A stretch of 5,791 nucleotides of DNA from UMGS1387 sp045646465. Lineage in GTDB: Bacteria > Bacillota > Clostridia > Oscillospirales > CAG-382. Of this stretch, positions 1 to 5,791 are shown one piece after another. The position numbers and the translations under genes are program-made. The notes beneath the pieces are model-generated. The model searched no databases and was not told the DNA's origin. It worked only from the letters and a program-made list of their open reading frames with translations. The stretch is taken from positions 1-5,791 of the forward strand of contig JAZRKT010000028.1 in assembly GCA_045646465.1 (NCBI GenBank), read 5' to 3'. Within the stretch, counting starts at the first letter, position 1. Every line of letters starts with the position of its first letter.

Positions 1-335
1 GGCATACTGATGCCGCTTGTAACCTTGCTCATAGCCTGCTGAGTTTTATTGTCAACAGTTTTGATTGCTTCGTTAACAGCCGCAACAATAAGGTCTTCAA
101 GAGTTTCGATATCATCGGGGTCAACAACATCCTCCTGAAGCTTGATGGAAAGTATTTCACGGCTTCCCTTTATTTCAACCTTAACAGCACCGCCTCCTGC
201 GGTAACTTCAGTCACTTCTTCTTCAAGCTCGGTCTGGACTCTTTCCATATCCTCCTGCATTTTCTGAGCCTGCTTGATCATTGACTGCATATTCTGAGGG
301 CCGCCGCCCATACCCTTAGGAAGTCTTGCTTTCAT
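1..335 (-). CDS. ybaB: YbaB/EbfC family nucleoid-associated protein (3' end cut by window edge)
   Basis: This is a small DNA-binding protein of the YbaB/EbfC family. Family members form dimers that bind DNA and associate with the nucleoid; the precise role is not settled. The gene reads from ATG at 335 leftward for 111 complete codons with no stop. It has an N-terminal glycine-rich start (MKARLPKGMGGG), a helix rich in Gln, Met, Lys and Glu at about residues 14-42, the family core TAGGGAV at 45-51, and the segment VVDPDDIETLEDLIVAAVNEA at about 70-90. The last visible residues are GISM plus a partial proline codon. Relatives such as B. subtilis YaaK end in MPGLF, so probably only a few residues are missing. 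The start is supported by AGAGGT at 343-348, 7 nt upstream. The gene lies downstream of uvrB on the same strand, 101 nt away, and has its own promoter. In many Firmicutes this gene sits between dnaX and recR; recR may lie just beyond the left edge, which cannot be seen. Family identity is secure. Confidence 0.95.
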   Translation of the reverse strand, partial: MKARLPKGMGGGPQNMQSMIKQAQKMQEDMERVQTELEEEVTEVTAGGGAVKVEIKGSREILSIKLQEDVVDPDDIETLEDLIVAAVNEAIKTVDNKTQQAMSKVTSGISM

Positions 336-389
336 TTTTATTACCTCTTTCATTTCAAATTCCGACATCTCGGTACAACGTTACATTTT

Positions 390-418
390 ATTTTACCACA
401 AACAGCTTTCACTTTCAA
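390..418 (-). promoter_or_regulatory. sigma-A-type promoter for ybaB
   Basis: On the minus strand, TTGAAA (413-418) is followed by an exact 17-nt spacer and TAAAAT (390-395). Each hexamer matches the housekeeping consensus at 5 of 6 bases. The predicted transcription start is near 383, giving a leader of about 48 nt before the ATG at 335. The promoter lies in the gap between uvrB and ybaB, so ybaB need not depend on uvrB transcription. This is a sequence match only, with no experimental support. Confidence 0.75.
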
Positions 419-421
419 GCC

Positions 422-459
422 TTATTGCGAAAATAATTATTCCTTCTTAAGCGCAATAA
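422..459 (-). repeat. Inverted repeat spanning the uvrB stop codon
   Basis: TTATTGCG (422-429) and CGCAATAA (452-459) form a perfect 8-bp inverted repeat around a 22-nt loop. The loop contains the 10-bp palindrome AATAATTATT (432-441), and the uvrB stop codon lies within it. No run of U follows the hairpin on the minus-strand transcript, so it is not a canonical intrinsic terminator. It ends three bases before the -35 element of the ybaB promoter. It could be a weak RNA 3' structure, a protein-binding site or chance, since the arms are short and AT-rich. Confidence 0.4.
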
Positions 460-2404
460 TTTTATCACGTATAGCCGCCGCAAGCTCAAAGTCAAGCACC
501 TTTGCAGCTTCCTTCATTTTTTCGGTAAGAGCAGCAACGGTGGACTCTATTTCCTTCTTGGACAGCTTCTTTGGCTTAGATGTGCCGTCCGACGTCTTGT
601 CCTTTATGGAAATATCCAGAATGTCACGTATTTCCTTCTTTACCGTAACGGGAACAATGCCGTTTGCCTTATTGTATTCGTCCTGCTTTTTACGGCGGCG
701 CTTTGTTTCGTTTATAGCCCTTTCCATTGAACCTGTTATTGTGTCAGCATACATAATAACCTTACCCTCGGCATTTCTTGCAGCTCTGCCCACCGTCTGT
801 ATAAGTGAGGTCTCGCTTCTGAGAAAGCCCTCCTTATCAGCATCAAGTATAGCCACAAGAGAAACCTCCGGAAGGTCAAGTCCTTCACGCAGAAGGTTTA
901 TACCGATAAGCACGTCAAACACACCAAGGCGAAGGTCGCGCAAAAGCTCCATTCTTTCAATTGTATCTATACCGAAATGCATATATCGGCACTTTATATC
1001 GTGTCCGCCTAGATACTCCGTCAGATCCTCCGCCATTGTTTTGGTGAGGGTTGTGACAAGCACTCTTTCTCCTTTTCCTGTTCTTTGTCTGATTTCGCCT
1101 ATAAGGTCATCAATCTGCCCATTGACCGGTCTTACCTCAATTTCGGGGTCAAGAAGTCCCGTGGGACGTATAATCTGCTCGGCAAACTGCTCTGCTCTGT
1201 TCTTTTCGTAATCTGAAGGCGTTGCACTGACATAAATTACTTGATTTACTCTTTCACGGAATTCGTCAAAGGTCAGCGGTCTGTTGTCATACGCCGATGG
1301 CAGGCGGAAGCCGTAGTCGATAAGATTCTTTTTTCTTGCTCTGTCTCCGCCACTCATAGCCCTTACCTGAGGAAGCGTAACGTGTGACTCATCCACAAGA
1401 AGCAAAAAATCCTTCGGGAGATAGTCAAGAAGAGTATACGGCACACTCCCCTCGGGACGTCCCGACAGCACTCTTGAATAGTTTTCAACGCCCGAACAGT
1501 AACCCAGCTCGCCAAGCATTTCCATATCATACTTAGTGCGCTCCTCAATTCTCTGAGCCTCGATAAACTTGTTCTGACTCTTAAAAAACTCCACTCTTTC
1601 CTCCATTTCCGCCAAAATATCGTTTATCGCCTTCTGACGCTTATCATCGCTTGTTACATAGTGTGTTGCAGGAGTGATAACAGCACGGGACAGTCTGTGA
1701 ATGACATCTCCCGTTACCACGTTGATTTCCGAAACCTCGTCAATTTCGTCGCCGAAAAACTCAACCCTTATAGCATTCTTTTCGGATGCCGCAGGAAAAA
1801 CTTCCACAGTATCTCCTCTGACTCTGAATTTGTTTCTCTCAAGTACAAGGTCATTTCGCTCATACTGTATTTTTACAAGGTCCGATATAAACTTGTTTCT
1901 TGATATTTCAAGCCCTTTTGCCGCCGACACCGTAAGATTTTTGTATTCAACGGGGTCACCAAGCGAATATATGCAGGAAACGGATGCCACAATTATAACG
2001 TCACGCCTTTCAAACAGCGCGCTTGTGGCACTATGTCGCATTTTGTCAATGTCGTCGTTGATGGAGCTGTCCTTTTCGATATAGGCATCCTTGCCCGGAA
2101 TATAAGCTTCAGGCTGATAATAGTCGTAATAGCTTACAAAAAATTCAACTGCGTTTTCTGGGAAAAACTCACGGAATTCAGAGCACAGCTGTGCCGCAAG
2201 CGTCTTGTTGTGGGCAAGCACAAGAGTAGGCTTGTTTACATTTGCTATGATATTTGCCATTGTAAAGGTTTTTCCCGGGCCTGTGGCACCTACAAGCACC
2301 TGCTCACGCATACCCGCATTTACTCCTGCCGACAAAAGCTCTATTGCCTGCGGCTGGTCGCCCATAGGTTTAAACTTCGAGTGCAAAATAAACTTATCCG
2401 GCAC
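437..2404 (-). CDS. uvrB: UvrABC excision nuclease subunit B (UvrB)
   Basis: UvrB is the damage-verification subunit of bacterial nucleotide excision repair. UvrA loads it on DNA, it probes for a lesion using ATP, and it then recruits UvrC for incision. The 655-aa length is normal. Visible in order: Walker A GATGPGKT (39-46, catalytic K45); the beta-hairpin YYDYYQPEAY (92-101) that inserts between strands; SATSALFERRDVIIVASVSC (125-144); DESH (338-341); SAT (393-395); REGLD (506-510); QTVGRAAR (536-543); and a C-terminal UVR domain (about 615-650), which in the family contacts UvrC. The start is GTG at 2404, supported by AGGGG (2412-2416) 7 nt upstream. The next in-frame ATG is codon 14, inside the conserved FKPMGDQPQAI segment, so it is too late. 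Oddities: residue 43 is Pro where the family has Thr, and residues 477-478 are Phe-Gly where relatives read HS(D/E)IDT or HH(D/E)IDT. No uvrA or uvrC is in the window, and I saw no Gram-positive LexA box (GAAC-N4-GTTC) upstream. Confidence 0.98.
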   Translation of the reverse strand: MPDKFILHSKFKPMGDQPQAIELLSAGVNAGMREQVLVGATGPGKTFTMANIIANVNKPTLVLAHNKTLAAQLCSEFREFFPENAVEFFVSYYDYYQPEAYIPGKDAYIEKDSSINDDIDKMRHSATSALFERRDVIIVASVSCIYSLGDPVEYKNLTVSAAKGLEISRNKFISDLVKIQYERNDLVLERNKFRVRGDTVEVFPAASEKNAIRVEFFGDEIDEVSEINVVTGDVIHRLSRAVITPATHYVTSDDKRQKAINDILAEMEERVEFFKSQNKFIEAQRIEERTKYDMEMLGELGYCSGVENYSRVLSGRPEGSVPYTLLDYLPKDFLLLVDESHVTLPQVRAMSGGDRARKKNLIDYGFRLPSAYDNRPLTFDEFRERVNQVIYVSATPSDYEKNRAEQFAEQIIRPTGLLDPEIEVRPVNGQIDDLIGEIRQRTGKGERVLVTTLTKTMAEDLTEYLGGHDIKCRYMHFGIDTIERMELLRDLRLGVFDVLIGINLLREGLDLPEVSLVAILDADKEGFLRSETSLIQTVGRAARNAEGKVIMYADTITGSMERAINETKRRRKKQDEYNKANGIVPVTVKKEIRDILDISIKDKTSDGTSKPKKLSKKEIESTVAALTEKMKEAAKVLDFELAAAIRDKIIALKKE

Positions 2405-2411
2405 GTTCTCA

Positions 2412-2418
2412 CCCCTCT
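2412..2418 (-). promoter_or_regulatory. Ribosome binding site that fixes the GTG start of uvrB
   Basis: The minus strand reads AGAGGGG here, with 7 nt between it and the GTG start at 2404-2402. It supports GTG as the true start. Another GTG lies within the sequence just upstream (AGGGGTGAG), but it is out of frame with uvrB. Confidence 0.75.
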
Positions 2419-2481
2419 CTTTTTTAATTATTTTCTGTCTTTTTATCGTCTTAGATTCAGCAAACGAGATTACTTTGTATC

Positions 2482-2510
2482 AGTATAACATATTTTCACC
2501 CTTGTGGCAA
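2482..2510 (-). promoter_or_regulatory. sigma-A-type promoter for uvrB
   Basis: On the minus strand, TTGCCA (2505-2510) is followed by an exact 17-nt spacer and TATACT (2482-2487). Each hexamer has a single mismatch to the housekeeping consensus. The predicted start of transcription is near 2475, giving a purine-rich leader of about 70 nt before the GTG at 2404. The promoter lies in the 134-nt gap between uvrB and the divergent membrane-protein genes. No convincing LexA operator overlaps it, so SOS control is not visible from the sequence. Confidence 0.8.
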
Positions 2511-2520
2511 TAGATTTATA

Positions 2521-2529
2521 AAGAAAGGG
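2521..2529 (+). promoter_or_regulatory. Ribosome binding site deciding the start of the small membrane ORF
   Basis: AAGAAAGGG ends directly against an ATG at 2530 but lies 9 nt before a second in-frame ATG at 2539. The spacing favours 2539 as the start, since an ATG abutting the Shine-Dalgarno sequence would initiate poorly. Confidence 0.6.
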
Positions 2530-2538
2530 ATGAACGAT

Positions 2539-2733
2539 ATGAAAACTTCCGTACACATTTTTATGCAATGCCTTTTGTGCCTGATACTTGCCGCTTCCTG
2601 CCTTGCTCTTAAATACCGTCAAAGCACAGCGGTATCACAGACAGGCACCTTCGGTTTTTCCCGAAAACCAAACAACACCTTTTCCCATATTGCCGAGAAT
2701 CTGTACGACGGAGTGTGCCATGAACACTACTAA
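2539..2733 (+). CDS. Small single-span membrane protein of unknown function, coupled to the M50 protease
   Basis: I do not recognise this 64-aa protein. It has a short basic start (MKTSVHIF), one hydrophobic segment at about residues 6-24 (FMQCLLCLILAASCLAL region), and a polar tail of about 40 residues ending DGVCHEHY. The hydrophobic segment could be a membrane anchor or an uncleaved signal. The AASC sequence resembles a lipobox only weakly, since Leu is missing at -3. It is probably a real gene: it has a well-spaced ribosome binding site, and its last 14 nt overlap the start of the M50 protease gene, a typical translational-coupling arrangement. It occupies the position of spoIVFA in the Bacillus spoIVFA-spoIVFB operon, but it is far shorter and has no LytM/M23 domain. 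It could be a small partner or regulator of the protease, a degenerate remnant, or a leader ORF. An alternative start at 2530 would add three residues (MND). Confidence 0.55.
   Translation: MKTSVHIFMQCLLCLILAASCLALKYRQSTAVSQTGTFGFSRKPNNTFSHIAENLYDGVCHEHY
2710..2713 (+). promoter_or_regulatory. Ribosome binding site inside the small ORF for the M50 protease
   Basis: GGAG at 2710-2713 lies 6 nt before the ATG at 2720. It supports that start over an upstream in-frame TTG at 2588. The 44 residues added by the TTG start would be the other-frame reading of the small ORF and do not look like part of an M50 protein. Confidence 0.65.
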
Positions 2734-3385
2734 AGCCTTTTGTTTTTCAGCCTTTGAAATACATTTTTTCTCGTCAAAGCTTAATATAAGCATCTTTACA
2801 CTTCTTTGCATATTTCTAATGTTTTATGCTGATTTTTCGATATACACATTTATAATTTTTGGATGTATTTTCATACACGAGCTGTCACACATCGCTTCTT
2901 TAAAGCTATGCGGCGGCAAAATACAAAAAATAAATGTCTACCCCTTCGGAATAGACATAATTTGTGATATGAATTCTCTTTCCTACGCAAAAGAGTTGCT
3001 TGTGGTGCTGTCGGGAGGACTGTCAAACTTGCTGTGCGCCTTTTTTGCAGGCATCACCGCAGGAGCAAGCCACAGCGTACCGTTGTGCTTTTTTATATAT
3101 GCAAATCTGTTTTTCGGCATAGGCAACCTTATTCCGCTTCCCGTTTTTGACGGAGGCAGAGCCTTACATATAATTATAAGCAGTCTTATGCTTCCGGACA
3201 GGGCTTTCTATGCTTTAAAAATTGCCGACACGGCGGCGTACTTTTTATTTTTTACGATGTCGGTTTTATTTATGCTGTTTACGGGATGTAATTTTACCGC
3301 CGTAATATGCGTTGCCTACACAGCTCTTGCGGCAATTATTTACGAAAAGCTGATTTTATATCGGCATCAGCCTTCAAAGGTGTAA
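2720..3385 (+). CDS. M50 family site-2-type membrane metalloprotease, SpoIVFB-like
   Basis: This is a 221-aa polytopic membrane protein with the two zinc-site motifs of intramembrane metalloproteases. HELSH at residues 53-57 supplies two zinc-binding histidines and the catalytic Glu54. NLIPLPVFDGG at 136-146 supplies the third ligand, Asp144. The M50 core also shows LSGGLSN (97-103). Hydrophobic segments lie at about 22-52, 91-113, 119-141 and 172-206. Proteases of this family cut substrates inside or near the membrane; in Bacillus, SpoIVFB cleaves pro-sigma-K during sporulation. The overall layout resembles SpoIVFB, but the protein stops after the membrane core and lacks the C-terminal CBS domain of Bacillus SpoIVFB (288 aa). 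I therefore call it SpoIVFB-like and do not claim that its substrate is pro-sigma-K. The upstream small ORF overlaps it by 14 nt. The 3' end overlaps the convergent pseudouridine synthase gene by 19 nt, leaving no room for a terminator. The family call is firm and the biological role is inferred. Confidence 0.9.
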   Translation: MNTTKAFCFSAFEIHFFSSKLNISIFTLLCIFLMFYADFSIYTFIIFGCIFIHELSHIASLKLCGGKIQKINVYPFGIDIICDMNSLSYAKELLVVLSGGLSNLLCAFFAGITAGASHSVPLCFFIYANLFFGIGNLIPLPVFDGGRALHIIISSLMLPDRAFYALKIADTAAYFLFFTMSVLFMLFTGCNFTAVICVAYTALAAIIYEKLILYRHQPSKV

Positions 3386-4005
3386 GGAATTTCAAAGGAA
3401 AGCTCCTGATTATCCAACGGTGACCTGAAAACAAGCCTTGTACAGCAAAGTGCAATGTTTTTTATATTATCCTTTGCACCGTACTTACCGTCACCCAAAA
3501 GAGGCATACCTCTGTGTGAAAACTGCACTCTTATCTGGTGTGAGCGTCCCGTATAAAGATATACTTCAACGGTGGTTTTGACATTACCGCCGTCGTTTTT
3601 CATATTCAGCACCTTATAGGACAGCTTTGCCTTTTTGACGCCTCTGCGTTCCTTTTTCACAACAAAGCTTTTATTTTTGGCTGAGTCCTTGAACAGCAAA
3701 TCCTCAAACACGCCCTCATTTTCGTCGGGACAGCCGTAGACCGTCGCCGTGTAATATTTATGAAAATTTCCTTCAGCAATGTCCTTAGACAGCACGGATG
3801 CACCTTTTTTGCTGACTGCATACGCCATAAGTCCGCCGACGCCCGTATCAAGCCTGTGAAGCGTATACACATCCCTTACACATAGCTGTGCTTTAAGAAG
3901 GTCAGGCAGTCCTTCACATTTTTCGGTGCTTTCGCTGCTTATACCGACAGGTTTTACACAAACTACCACGTCTTTGTCCCTATGTATTATCTTTATTTGT
4001 TCCAT
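3367..4005 (-). CDS. RluA-family RNA pseudouridine synthase
   Basis: This 212-aa enzyme is predicted to convert specific uridines in RNA to pseudouridine. The catalytic motif is HRLDTGVGG at residues 50-58, with Asp53 as the family nucleophile. Also visible are the N-terminal strand IIHRDKDVVVCVKPVG (6-21, the KP(V/A)G motif), the central KYYTATVYG (83-91), TGRSHQIRVQ (152-161) and GDGKYG (171-176), all hallmarks of the RluA/RluD fold. There is no N-terminal S4 domain, so it is a short form closer to RluA/RluC-core proteins than to RluD. Which RNA position it modifies cannot be told from sequence. The ATG at 4005 is supported by GGGAG at 4011-4015, 5 nt upstream. The gene follows the acyl-CoA ligase on the same strand but a strong terminator separates them, so it is probably transcribed on its own. 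I could not find a convincing promoter in 4006-4063: the best match, TTTACC then 16 nt then TACAAA, has only 4 of 6 bases in each hexamer. Confidence 0.93.
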   Translation of the reverse strand: MEQIKIIHRDKDVVVCVKPVGISSESTEKCEGLPDLLKAQLCVRDVYTLHRLDTGVGGLMAYAVSKKGASVLSKDIAEGNFHKYYTATVYGCPDENEGVFEDLLFKDSAKNKSFVVKKERRGVKKAKLSYKVLNMKNDGGNVKTTVEVYLYTGRSHQIRVQFSHRGMPLLGDGKYGAKDNIKNIALCCTRLVFRSPLDNQELSFEIPYTFEG

Positions 4006-4063
4006 AGCTTCTCCCGATTTTAATTCTTACGGAATCTTTTTGTATCCGCGGGTCTTTGCAGGT

Positions 4064-4097
4064 AAAAAACTATTTCGCCGTCCACAGACGGCGAAAT
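4064..4097 (-). terminator. Intrinsic terminator of the acyl-CoA ligase gene
   Basis: ATTTCGCCGTC (4072-4082) and GACGGCGAAAT (4087-4097) form a perfect 11-bp stem with a 4-nt loop. On the minus-strand transcript the hairpin is followed by A, G and six T (from 4069 down to 4064). It starts 13 nt past the ligase stop codon and lies about 60 nt before the pseudouridine synthase start, so it should end ligase transcription and keep the two genes separate. The plus-strand side has only a weak T run, so it looks one-directional. Confidence 0.93.
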
Positions 4098-4109
4098 TTC
4101 TGTACTGAA

Positions 4110-5789
4110 TCAGTTGTACTTTCTCTTGATTTTCTGAGAAGTTGTCTTTTCAAAGGGTTCTTTTCTTACTGTAACCTTGATAACTCTCTTATGAGCAGGC
4201 ATTGTTTTATTGTAATCCTCAACAACATTCTTGATAAGGTTATATGCCGCTTGGTCGTCAAGACCCGAAATCTTTTCCTGATAAGGATAAATTTCAGCCT
4301 GAAGACCTACTTCATCGCCGTTTTCGTTCTTGATTGCGCTTACGATAACCTCTTCAAGCTCTGTTCTGCTTGTCAGATAGTCTTCGATTTCTTCGGGGTA
4401 AATATTCTTACCGTTCTTAAGTACAATAAGGTTCTTCTTTCTGCCTGTGATGTAAAGCTTTTCGGCTTCTCTGTCATACTTACCGTAGTCGCCGGTGCTG
4501 AACCAGCCGTCCTCTGTGAGAACCTCTGCAGTCTTTTCAGGATTCTTATAGTAACCCATCATAACGATAGGGCCTTTAACGAGAATTTCACCTTCGCCGT
4601 CTTCGTTAGGATTGTCAATCTTGATTTCAACGCCGGGGCACACAACACCTACAGATGCAAAGTCATAGTAATGTGTTCTGTTAACGGAAACAAGAGGAGA
4701 ACATTCTGTAATACCGTAGCCGTTGGTAATGGTAATACCGATAGATTCAAAGAAGCGTCCCAGCTCTTCTCTCATAGGAGCTCCGCCACAGACAATAAGG
4801 CGTAAATTTCCGCCGAACTGCTCGTGAACGCTTTTGAAAAGCTTTCTTCTCACGTCGATACCGACCTTTAAAAGTCCGTTACTTACCTTTATAAGTTTTT
4901 TGAAGGTGGAGGAAAGTCCCTTTTCTTCAATAGCTGCCCAAATTCTCTGATAGAACTTTTCAACATAAAGAGGTACAAGCATTGCCGCTTCTGGCTTATA
5001 TGCCTTGAAGTTGGGAAGCACGTTTCTTACGCTATCGTTGATACCCATTGTTGTGCCGCACTTGATACCTACAAGAATGTCAACAAGTCCGCCGAAGGTG
5101 TGGTGCAGAGGAAGAACGTTTATCATAGTCTTTGCTGTTGAAGAAACCTTAAGACCATAGTTCTGAGCACTCATAACATTTGAAAGGCTAAGCATAACGC
5201 CCTTTGCCACGCCTGTTGTACCGGAGGTATAAACGATAACCTTAAGTTCCTCTTCAACAGGAGTCATATCGGTATATTCTGTATATCCGCCTTCGTACAG
5301 CGCCTTACCCTTTTCCATAAGCTTTTTGTATGAAAGGAACTGTCCGTCATCCTCCTTAGCATCAAGATTTACAAAATATTTGTCATTTTTGAAAAGTTCT
5401 ATATTTGCCTTAATTTTTTCATCGTAAACAGAAGCGTAGAAGAACACATCTGTGTCGCTGTCATTGATAATGTAAGCGATTTCCTCAATGGGAAGCTCCT
5501 TGTCAACGGGAACAAATACAGCCTCAGAGTTGAGAACGGAAACAAAAACGTTAATCCACTCGTAGCTATTAGCACCAATCATTGCAATTTTGTTGCCCTT
5601 CTTAAAGCTCATTTCGGTATAAGCCGAGCCGAGATACTTTGTATCAAGATAGAACTGTTCAAATGTAACATCAACAATTTCTGCACCCTTGCGGTAACGA
5701 AAAGCTATATCCTGACCGAATTCGTTGTTCTTATTGATGGAGTTTTCAATAACAACCTTCATATTGGGGGTATACGGAACTTCCTTCAT
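4110..5789 (-). CDS. AMP-forming acyl-CoA ligase, long-chain fatty acid type
   Basis: This ANL-superfamily enzyme activates a carboxylic acid with ATP to an acyl-adenylate and then passes the acyl group to coenzyme A. It resembles FadD-type long-chain fatty acid-CoA ligases, but the substrate cannot be read from the sequence. In order it shows the P-loop YTSGTTGVAKG (187-197), LPLHHTFG (226-233), CGGAPM (334-339), YGITECSP (358-365), STGD (431-434, Asp434 for ribose binding), ITGRKKNLIVLKNGKNIYPEEIE (447-469, the domain hinge) and TTSQKIKR (549-556), where Lys553 is the catalytic lysine of the adenylation step. Two usual residues differ: the P-loop has VAKG instead of the common PKG, and Gln552 replaces the usual Gly before the lysine. 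Neither removes a catalytic residue. The 559-aa length is normal. The ATG at 5789 is only 2 nt from the window edge, so its ribosome binding site cannot be seen and a somewhat earlier start is possible. A strong terminator follows the stop codon. Confidence 0.93.
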   Translation of the reverse strand: MKEVPYTPNMKVVIENSINKNNEFGQDIAFRYRKGAEIVDVTFEQFYLDTKYLGSAYTEMSFKKGNKIAMIGANSYEWINVFVSVLNSEAVFVPVDKELPIEEIAYIINDSDTDVFFYASVYDEKIKANIELFKNDKYFVNLDAKEDDGQFLSYKKLMEKGKALYEGGYTEYTDMTPVEEELKVIVYTSGTTGVAKGVMLSLSNVMSAQNYGLKVSSTAKTMINVLPLHHTFGGLVDILVGIKCGTTMGINDSVRNVLPNFKAYKPEAAMLVPLYVEKFYQRIWAAIEEKGLSSTFKKLIKVSNGLLKVGIDVRRKLFKSVHEQFGGNLRLIVCGGAPMREELGRFFESIGITITNGYGITECSPLVSVNRTHYYDFASVGVVCPGVEIKIDNPNEDGEGEILVKGPIVMMGYYKNPEKTAEVLTEDGWFSTGDYGKYDREAEKLYITGRKKNLIVLKNGKNIYPEEIEDYLTSRTELEEVIVSAIKNENGDEVGLQAEIYPYQEKISGLDDQAAYNLIKNVVEDYNKTMPAHKRVIKVTVRKEPFEKTTSQKIKRKYN

Positions 5790-5791
5790 GG

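Noticed and set aside
540..1211. Plus-strand open frame of 223 codons
   Set aside because: It lies wholly antisense to uvrB, whose protein motifs are unmistakable. The product is low-complexity and Ser/Arg/Ile-rich with no recognisable domain.
1363..1548. Minus-strand open frame of 61 codons
   Set aside because: It is an out-of-frame reading inside uvrB on the same strand. The 71-codon frame at 3657-3872 inside the pseudouridine synthase is rejected for the same reason.
2489..2496. Sporulation sigma-E -10 element (CATATTTT) for the protease unit
   Set aside because: It matches the consensus only partly, and there is no good -35 at the required spacing, so I do not call it as a feature.
1661..2513. 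Several overlapping plus-strand open frames of 80-151 codons
   Set aside because: All are antisense to the 5' half of uvrB, overlap one another and show no domain or plausible ribosome binding site.
2455..2515. Possible LexA/SOS box upstream of uvrB
   Set aside because: No GAAC-N4-GTTC or CTGT-N8-ACAG match was found. The only symmetry, CAAA-N9-TTTG at 2461-2477, is too weak.
2588..2719. Upstream extension of the M50 protease to a TTG start
   Set aside because: The added 44 residues are the other-frame reading of the small ORF. ATG at 2720 has a well-spaced GGAG and gives a normal M50 N-terminus.
4056..4805. Plus-strand open frame of 249 codons
   Set aside because: It is antisense to the acyl-CoA ligase, runs through its terminator hairpin and has no recognisable domain.

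Overview
The window reads as ordinary chromosome of a low-to-mid GC, Gram-positive anaerobe of the Clostridia. An Oscillospiraceae/Ruminococcaceae-type genome is my best guess from the flavour of the proteins (YbaB starting MKARLPKGMGGG, a HRLD-TGVGG pseudouridine synthase, an FadD-like ligase and a SpoIVFB-like protease), but this is inference without a database search. I see no mobile element, CRISPR array, tRNA or rRNA, and coding density is high.

Layout, left to right. (1) Positions 1-335, minus strand: a YbaB/EbfC nucleoid-associated protein, cut a few codons before its stop by the window edge, with a good sigma-A-type promoter at 390-418. (2) Positions 437-2404, minus strand: full-length uvrB (655 aa) starting at GTG, with its own strong promoter at 2482-2510. 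(3) Divergent from uvrB, plus strand: a two-gene unit made of a 64-aa single-membrane-span ORF (2539-2733) overlapping by 14 nt a compact M50 site-2-type membrane metalloprotease (2720-3385). (4) Positions 3367-4005, minus strand: an RluA-family RNA pseudouridine synthase whose 3' end overlaps the protease gene tail to tail by 19 nt. (5) A textbook intrinsic terminator at 4064-4097, which ends (6) an AMP-forming acyl-CoA ligase on the minus strand (4110-5789) whose start codon lies 2 bases from the right edge.

The genes do not form one pathway. uvrB (nucleotide excision repair) and ybaB (usually found beside recR/dnaX) share a DNA-maintenance theme and a strand, but each has its own promoter. 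The pseudouridine synthase modifies RNA. The ligase activates fatty acids or similar carboxylates. The M50 unit is the least ordinary part: it has the layout of spoIVFA-spoIVFB, but the first protein is tiny and the protease lacks the C-terminal CBS domain of Bacillus SpoIVFB. I found no clear new system. The points most worth checking are the small ORF-protease pair and several substitutions at normally near-invariant positions in the UvrB helicase motifs.
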